Below are positions 54,980 through 64,000 of a stretch of DNA of 64,000 nt, in pieces; position 1 is the stretch's first letter; every line of letters starts with the position of its first letter. The stretch is from assembly GCF_001544575.2 (NCBI RefSeq), contig NZ_FCNY02000001.1, forward strand, positions 620,001 through 684,000. The letters are read 5' to 3'. Position numbers and translations under genes: made by a program. This stretch comes from Caballeronia cordobensis (GTDB lineage Bacteria > Pseudomonadota > Gammaproteobacteria > Burkholderiales > Burkholderiaceae). Below the pieces are notes generated by a model. That model was given only the letters and a program-made list of their open reading frames with translations, did not search any database and was not told the DNA's origin.

Positions 54980-56116
54980 TTGTCCGAATACAACATCAAT
55001 CGTCCGCGGACCGATCTGTTCGCGCGACTCTGGCGAGCCGTCTCCCGGGAGCCGGTTCTGTCCATTCTCGTCGTCGCGCTCATCGTGCTGCAAATCGCGC
55101 ATCCGCGGCCGTGGATGTCGTTGCCCGGTCTCGTCGACTGGCAGACGGTGCTCACGCTCGCCGGACTCCTGATCGTCACCAAGGCGATCGAATTATCAGG
55201 ATTCCTGATGTGGGCCGCGCATCGGCTCGTGCATCACATTCACGGCGAGCGCACGCTCGCGCTGCTGCTCGTTGCGCTGGCGGCGGGCCTTTCCACCGTG
55301 CTGACCAACGATGTCGCGCTCTTTGCCGTCGTGCCGCTCACGTTATCGCTGCATAAGCTCGCGCCGCTGCCCATCAAGCGGCTCGTCATCGTGATTGCGC
55401 TGGCGGTCAATGCGGGCTCGGTGCTGACGCCTCTCGGCAATCCGCAGAACCTCTTTCTCTGGCAGACGAGCGGCGTCGGATTTCCCGCCTTCGTCTGGAC
55501 GCTGCTGCCGCTGTGCGCCGCGTTGATGGCGCTGCTCGGCGTCGTCACGTTCGCGATGTTTCGCGCCGCGCCGCTCGATCTGTCGGGCGATGTGGAAGAA
55601 CATCGCGTCGATCGCGTGTTGTGCGGCGTGAGTGTGCTGGCATTCGCGATATTCGTCGCGCTCGCCGATGCGCATCACGCCGGCCCCGCGCTCGCCGTGC
55701 TCGCGCTCGTTTTCCTGCTGTGGCGTCGCGAGGTCGTGTTCAAGATCGACTGGCTGCTGCTGCTCATCTTTGTGTTGATGTTCATCGTGCTGCGTAGCGC
55801 GGCCGCGCTGCCGTCCATCCACGCGGCGATCGCGCATATCGGCGTCGGCACGCCGGTGCGCGCCTATGCGGCCGGCGCCGTACTTTCGCAAGCCATCAGC
55901 AACGTGCCCGCCGCGATCGTTCTCGCGGAGTTTTCCAAGGATTGGCGCGCGCTCGCGTTCGGCGTGAGCGTCGGCGGCTTCGGCCTGGCGATCGGCTCGC
56001 TGGCCAATCTCATCGCCGTGCGGCTGTCCGGCGAAAAGGGTATGTGGATGCCGTTCCACATCGTGTCGATACCGTTCTGGATCGTGGCGATGATCATCGG
56101 TTGGGTGCTCGTCTGA
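54980..56116 (+). CDS. SLC13/ArsB-type anion or citrate permease-like protein
   Basis: 378 residues, polytopic with about ten TM helices. Recognisable ion-transporter superfamily segments: GERTLALLLVALAAGLSTVLTNDVALFAVVPLTLSLHKLA and NAGSVLTPLGNPQNLFLWQTSGVGFPAF, repeated in the second half as AAGAVLSQAISNVPAAIVLAEFS. Start is TTG at 54980, 12 bp after parB; no ATG fits better. The substrate is unknown. Lying between parB and atpI, it may be read from the par promoter and ends at a hairpin terminator. Confidence 0.82.
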   Translation: MSEYNINRPRTDLFARLWRAVSREPVLSILVVALIVLQIAHPRPWMSLPGLVDWQTVLTLAGLLIVTKAIELSGFLMWAAHRLVHHIHGERTLALLLVALAAGLSTVLTNDVALFAVVPLTLSLHKLAPLPIKRLVIVIALAVNAGSVLTPLGNPQNLFLWQTSGVGFPAFVWTLLPLCAALMALLGVVTFAMFRAAPLDLSGDVEEHRVDRVLCGVSVLAFAIFVALADAHHAGPALAVLALVFLLWRREVVFKIDWLLLLIFVLMFIVLRSAAALPSIHAAIAHIGVGTPVRAYAAGAVLSQAISNVPAAIVLAEFSKDWRALAFGVSVGGFGLAIGSLANLIAVRLSGEKGMWMPFHIVSIPFWIVAMIIGWVLV

Positions 56117-56152
56117 GGCGTTCCGAGGTCCTCTACATCAACTGAGAATCTC

Positions 56153-56166
56153 CTTGCAATTGCAAG
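56153..56166. promoter_or_regulatory. 14-bp perfect palindrome upstream of the atp operon
   Basis: CTTGCAATTGCAAG, between the permease stop and the atp promoter. The symmetry suggests a dimeric regulator site; the protein is unknown. Confidence 0.35.
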
Positions 56167-56170
56167 AAAA

Positions 56171-56195
56171 GTCTCGCTTTCGAGACCGATTTTTA
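56171..56195 (+). terminator. Terminator after the permease gene
   Basis: Stem GTCTCG / CGAGAC (56171-56176 with 56181-56186), 4-base loop, then GATTTTT. Confidence 0.65.
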
Positions 56196-56231
56196 AGGTT
56201 CGTCCGCTTGGCTTTTGACACACCTAAACTA

Positions 56232-56260
56232 TTGAATCCGTGACAACAATCGCTTACAAT
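56232..56260 (+). promoter_or_regulatory. Predicted promoter of the atp operon
   Basis: -35 TTGAAT (56232-56237), 17-bp spacer, -10 TACAAT (56255-56260), about 60 bp before atpI. Confidence 0.6.
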
Positions 56261-56327
56261 CGCCCGGATTTATCAGCTAGGCCACCTCGAAAGCGCTGCG
56301 AAAGCGCAGGGTGATTTCCCCGGACTT

Positions 56328-56873
56328 TTGGTTGAAGGTTTGAAGACGGTGCGAGAGGAAAATCGAGCGCCGAACGCTCACGCAACCGGCAATGCGAAGG
56401 CCTCCGGAAATCAGCCGCGCAGCTCGTCGAGCGAGTCGTGGGACGCCGAAGCGCAAGATAACAATATCGTTCCGCTCACGCGGGATCAGGCACAGAAGCT
56501 GTTTGGGCCCGAGGTGAGTCGTCCATCGCGTGTCACGCCGTATAAGGTGGTGGCAGCGCAAATGGTTTTGTCCCTGGGTGCGACGCTGTTGTGGTGGCTG
56601 TTCTACAAGCCGCCGGGCGATGCTGCGCTGTCCGCGTTCCTGGGGGGCGCAATCTGCTGGGTGCCGAGCGCGTTGTTCGCCGCGCGCCTGAAGGCAAAGA
56701 GCGGCGCGGAGACGATCATGAGCTGGATGATCGGCGAGGCGATCAAGATGGGAGCGACGATTGCCATGTTCGTGGCCGTCGCGTACTGGTACAAAAGCGC
56801 GTTGTGGCTGCCGTTGCTCGTCACGTACATCGTCGCTTTGAAGACTTACTGGGTTGCAATGGCGCTTCGGTGA
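56328..56873 (+). CDS. atpI: ATP synthase subunit I
   Basis: 181 residues from TTG at 56328; the first 60 residues are polar, then four TM segments (VVAAQMVLSLGATLLWWLF; LSAFLGGAICWVPSALFAARL; GEAIKMGATIAMFVAVAYW; WLPLLVTYIVALKTYWVAMAL). AtpI assists c-ring assembly. The start is uncertain: no ATG lies before the first TM, and GTG at 56349 is an option. First gene of the operon. Confidence 0.85.
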   Translation: MVEGLKTVREENRAPNAHATGNAKASGNQPRSSSSESWDAEAQDNNIVPLTRDQAQKLFGPEVSRPSRVTPYKVVAAQMVLSLGATLLWWLFYKPPGDAALSAFLGGAICWVPSALFAARLKAKSGAETIMSWMIGEAIKMGATIAMFVAVAYWYKSALWLPLLVTYIVALKTYWVAMALR

Positions 56874-57050
56874 CGATTCTTGACGTCCCAGGTAAGTGCC
56901 TGCAGCACGGGTTGCAAGTAGCATCACATATGAACAGGTGCGGACCATGCTCCGCACTCGGGCCTCCCGGTCCGGAGCCGCGACGCGAAGCGCCGGCTCG
57001 GACCTGACAGGCGGCGAAAGATTTTTGACAATTTGGGTGGCTTTAACGAT

Positions 57051-58267
<1,217 letters not shown>

Positions 58268-58402
58268 GGTTCCTCGGAAGTGCGCGCCTGATCTTTTGAC
58301 AGGACGCAAAACGGAACGGGTGAGGCGCTGATCGAGCTCAACAAGCCGATGAGCGCCTTTTAACCGTTTCACCTCCGATCAAGCAACGTTTAAGGAAACA
58401 CC

Positions 58403-58873
58403 GTGAATCTCAACGCAACCCTGTTTGCGCAAATGGTCGTGTTTCTGATCCTCGCGTGGTTCACGATGAAGTTCGTGTGGCCGCCGTTGATCAACGCCCT
58501 CGACGAGCGCTCGAAGAAGATTGCCGACGGCCTCGCCGCCGCCGACAAGGGCAAAGCGGAACTCGAAGCAGCGCACAAGCGCGTCGACCAGGAGCTCGCC
58601 CAAGCACGCAACGACGGCCAGCAACGCATCGCCGACGCTGAAAAGCGCGCGGCCGCAGTCGCAGAAGAAATCAAGGCCAACGCGCAAGCCGAAGCCGCGC
58701 GCATCGTCGCGCAAGCCAAGGCCGACGCCGACCAGCAAATCGTGAAGGCTCGCGAAGCGCTGCGTGGCGAAGTCGCCGCGCTCGCCGTGAAAGGCGCAGA
58801 GCAGATTCTGAAGCGCGAAGTCGATCAGAAGGCTCACGCCGATCTGCTGAATCAACTCAAAACCGAGCTCTGA
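58403..58873 (+). CDS. atpF: ATP synthase F0 subunit b
   Basis: 156 residues. One N-terminal TM ([23 protein letters not shown]) and a long Ala/Lys/Glu-rich coiled coil that forms the peripheral stalk. GTG start at 58403 with AAGGAAAC upstream; no nearby ATG. Confidence 0.95.
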   Translation: MNLNATLFAQMVVFLILAWFTMKFVWPPLINALDERSKKIADGLAAADKGKAELEAAHKRVDQELAQARNDGQQRIADAEKRAAAVAEEIKANAQAEAARIVAQAKADADQQIVKAREALRGEVAALAVKGAEQILKREVDQKAHADLLNQLKTEL

Positions 58874-58875
58874 TC

Positions 58876-59418
58876 ATGGCCGAACTTGCAACCATCGCTC
58901 GTCCTTACGCAGAAGCGCTGTTCCGCGTGGCCGAAACCGGCGATCTCGCGGGCTGGTCCACCTTCGTCGAGGAGCTGGCACAGGTTGCGCGTCTGCCCGA
59001 AGTGGAATCGGTCGCTTCGAGCCCGAAGGTGAACCGTCAGCAGATCGTCGATCTCCTGCTCGCCGCAGTGAAGTCGCCGCTCGCGCAGAGCAACGCGCAG
59101 GCGAAGAACTTCGTCGGCATGCTGGTCGAGAACCATCGACTGCCGCTGCTGCAAGAAATCGCCATCCAGTTCGACGAGCTGAAAAACGCCCGTGAAGGTG
59201 CTGCCGACGCTCATATCGTGAGCGCGTTTCCCCTCGAAGGCGAACAGTTGAACGACCTCGTTGCAAGCCTCGAACGCAAGTTCAAGCGCAAGCTGAAAGC
59301 GATCGTTTCCGTCGATCAGTCGCTGATCGGCGGCGTTCGCGTAACGGTTGGCGACGAAGTGCTCGATACCTCGGTCCGCGCGCGCCTTGCCAGCATGCAG
59401 ACGGCTCTGACCGCCTGA
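58876..59418 (+). CDS. atpH: ATP synthase F1 subunit delta
   Basis: 180 residues: N-terminal helical domain ([16 protein letters not shown]), and C-terminal [57 protein letters not shown]. It joins the b stalk to F1. It begins 2 bp after atpF. Confidence 0.96.
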   Translation: MAELATIARPYAEALFRVAETGDLAGWSTFVEELAQVARLPEVESVASSPKVNRQQIVDLLLAAVKSPLAQSNAQAKNFVGMLVENHRLPLLQEIAIQFDELKNAREGAADAHIVSAFPLEGEQLNDLVASLERKFKRKLKAIVSVDQSLIGGVRVTVGDEVLDTSVRARLASMQTALTA

Positions 59419-59474
59419 CGCTTCAAAGAAGCGCCTAGCTGGCACGCAACAGAATTGACTATCAGGAGCGAATA

Positions 59475-61016
<1,542 letters not shown>

Positions 61017-61090
61017 TCGGGATAGAGGAGCAACGCGCGATGCCGGTGTCGAACATGCGACATCGCGCGGCTTCGATCAAGGAGTAAGCA

Positions 61091-61975
61091 ATGGCTGGAA
61101 TGAAGGAAATTCGCGGCAAGATCAAGAGCGTGCAGAACACGCGCAAGATCACGAAAGCGATGGAAATGGTCGCCGCATCGAAGATGCGCCGCGCCCAGGA
61201 GCGCATGCGTTCCGCCCGTCCGTATGCCGACAAGGTCCGCGCGATCGCTTCGCACATGAGCAAGGCGAACCCCGAGTATCGCCATCCGTTCATGGTCGAG
61301 AACAAGGGCGTGAATACGGCCGGCCTGATCCTCGTCACGACCGACAAGGGTCTGTGCGGCGGCATGAACACGAACATCCTGCGTGCGTCGCTGAACAAGA
61401 TCAAGGAACTCGATCAGAGCGGTGTGAAGATCGAAGCGTCGGCGATCGGCGGCAAGGGTTTGGGCTTCCTGAACCGGCTGAAGGCGAATGTCGTGTCGCA
61501 AGTGACGCAACTGGGCGACACGCCGCATCTGGAAAAGCTGATCGGCGCGATCAAGGTGCAGCTCGACCTGTATTCGGAAGGCAAGATCAACGCGGTGTAC
61601 CTGGCGTACACGCGCTTCATCAACACGATGAAGCAGGAAGCGGTGATCGAGCAGCTGTTGCCGTTGTCGGTGGATGATCTCCACGCGAAGGACGAAGAAG
61701 GCGCCATGCCGAAGACTTCGTGGGATTACATCTACGAGCCGGACGCGCAAACCGTGGTGGACGAGCTTCTGGTCCGCTACGTCGAAGCGCTCGTCTATCA
61801 GGCCGTCGCGGAAAACATGGCGTCGGAGCAGTCCGCGCGCATGGTCGCGATGAAGGCCGCGTCCGACAACGCGAAGACCGTGATCAACGAACTGCAGCTC
61901 GTCTACAACAAGAGCCGCCAGGCCGCGATTACGAAAGAATTGTCGGAAATCGTCGGCGGCGCCGCTGCGGTCTGA
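61091..61975 (+). CDS. atpG: ATP synthase F1 subunit gamma
   Basis: 294 residues. N-terminal [33 protein letters not shown] and C-terminal [49 protein letters not shown] form the rotor coiled coil; [15 protein letters not shown] lies between. Confidence 0.98.
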   Translation: MAGMKEIRGKIKSVQNTRKITKAMEMVAASKMRRAQERMRSARPYADKVRAIASHMSKANPEYRHPFMVENKGVNTAGLILVTTDKGLCGGMNTNILRASLNKIKELDQSGVKIEASAIGGKGLGFLNRLKANVVSQVTQLGDTPHLEKLIGAIKVQLDLYSEGKINAVYLAYTRFINTMKQEAVIEQLLPLSVDDLHAKDEEGAMPKTSWDYIYEPDAQTVVDELLVRYVEALVYQAVAENMASEQSARMVAMKAASDNAKTVINELQLVYNKSRQAAITKELSEIVGGAAAV

Positions 61976-61992
61976 TTTTGCTGACCGCGTGA

Positions 61993-63414
<1,422 letters not shown>

Positions 63415-63491
63415 AGGTCGGGTGTTTTCAGGCGGACGCCGGTGCATGCGCCGGCGTCCACGAATACACGAGACCCTAGGAGTCGACACAT

Positions 63492-63917
63492 ATGGCAACC
63501 ATCAAGGTAGACGTCGTCAGCGCGGAAGAGGAGATCTTCTCGGGCCAGGCGAAGTTCGTCGCGCTGCCGGGCGAAGCGGGTGAACTGGGCATTCTGCCGG
63601 GTCACACGCCGCTCATCACGCGCATTCGTCCGGGCGCGGTGCGCATCGAGGCGGAAGACGGAACGGAAGAGTTCGTGTTCGTCGCTGGCGGGATTCTCGA
63701 AATCCAGCCGGGCGTCGTGACCGTACTCGCCGACACCGCCATCCGCGGCGCCGATCTCGACGAAGCGAAGGCCGAGCAAGCGAAAAAGCGCGCCGAGGAA
63801 GCGATTCAGAACAACACCTCGGAGCTCGAGTACGCGACCGCGCAAGCGGAACTCGCCTACGCGACGGCTCAACTCGCGGCGATCCAGCGTCTGCGCAAGG
63901 CGCACGCGAAGCATTGA
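63492..63917 (+). CDS. atpC: ATP synthase F1 subunit epsilon
   Basis: 141 residues. N-terminal beta-sandwich ([43 protein letters not shown]) and C-terminal helical hairpin that can inhibit ATP hydrolysis. Last gene of the operon, 77 bp after atpD and followed by a terminator. Confidence 0.97.
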   Translation: MATIKVDVVSAEEEIFSGQAKFVALPGEAGELGILPGHTPLITRIRPGAVRIEAEDGTEEFVFVAGGILEIQPGVVTVLADTAIRGADLDEAKAEQAKKRAEEAIQNNTSELEYATAQAELAYATAQLAAIQRLRKAHAKH

Positions 63918-63953
63918 GCGCGCGACGCGCCACGCGGCGTTCAGCAGTAGAAG

Positions 63954-63979
63954 AAAGCAGCCTTCGGGCTGCTTTTTTT
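63954..63979 (+). terminator. Terminator of the atp operon
   Basis: Stem AAAGCAGCC / GGCTGCTTT with loop TTCG and a T-run, 36 bp after the atpC stop. Confidence 0.9.
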
Positions 63980-64000
63980 ATGCTCCAAATCGGCAAAGCG

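Overview
The window is a GC-rich chromosomal segment from a beta-proteobacterium of the family Burkholderiaceae; it most resembles Caballeronia, Paraburkholderia or Burkholderia. The evidence is the gspDEFCGHIJKLMN order, the mnmG-rsmG-parA-parB-atpIBEFHAGDC block, DUF3717, many branched-chain amino-acid ABC genes and the codon bias. The genus is an inference; no rRNA or tRNA gene is present to confirm it. The gene set is typical of the origin-proximal part of chromosome 1: parAB, two perfect parS palindromes (50408-50423 and 51954-51969), mnmG/rsmG, the ATP synthase operon, and two intergenic regions with perfect DnaA boxes. dnaA-dnaN-gyrB is not in view.

Layout. 1-6.6 kb: 3' part of gshA, a small lipoprotein, a MarR/DHA2 drug-efflux pair with a promoter and operator that can be read in the sequence, a small membrane protein and a NodT-type outer-membrane factor. 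6.6-18.0 kb: a complete type II secretion locus on the minus strand, one almost continuously overlapping operon. 18.6-24.0 kb: a lytic transglycosylase, a COG0523 metallochaperone homologue whose GTPase motifs are eroded, HU, a DedA-rhodanese fusion, and an MnmC whose methyltransferase half has lost its signature motifs. 24.0-28.6 kb: two long intergenic regions with DnaA boxes, flanking a CPA2 antiporter plus YbdK-type ligase operon, then a MarR-like regulator with a four-cysteine tail. 28.7-36.3 kb: a glutamine amidotransferase, an Old Yellow Enzyme, a SET-domain methyltransferase, a two-component system, DUF3717, an Lrp/AsnC regulator, a CYTH protein and a LysR regulator. 36.7-50.4 kb: a GMC oxidoreductase and two complete, differently built Liv-type ABC importers in tandem. 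50.4-64.0 kb: parS/terminator, mnmG-rsmG, parA-parB, an anion-transporter-like gene and the nine-gene atp operon with its promoter and terminator.

How it fits together. The gsp operon points left while most genes from about 21 kb onward point right. That polarity fits a replication origin between them, and the DnaA boxes at 24.0-24.2 kb and 27.4-27.6 kb fall in that interval. Both regions carry an inverted pair of boxes with the same 8-bp spacer. ParA/ParB act on the nearby parS sites; one parS doubles as the terminator of the upstream ABC operon and the other lies inside the mnmG coding sequence.

Most promising leads: the candidate origin with paired DnaA boxes, the degenerate MnmD domain in MnmC, the degenerate COG0523 protein with a His-rich tail, the parS/terminator overlap, a Walker A Lys-to-Arg change in one LivF, a candidate small RNA at 43674-43777, and the Cys-rich MarR regulator. 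No CRISPR array, prophage, IS element, rRNA or tRNA was found.
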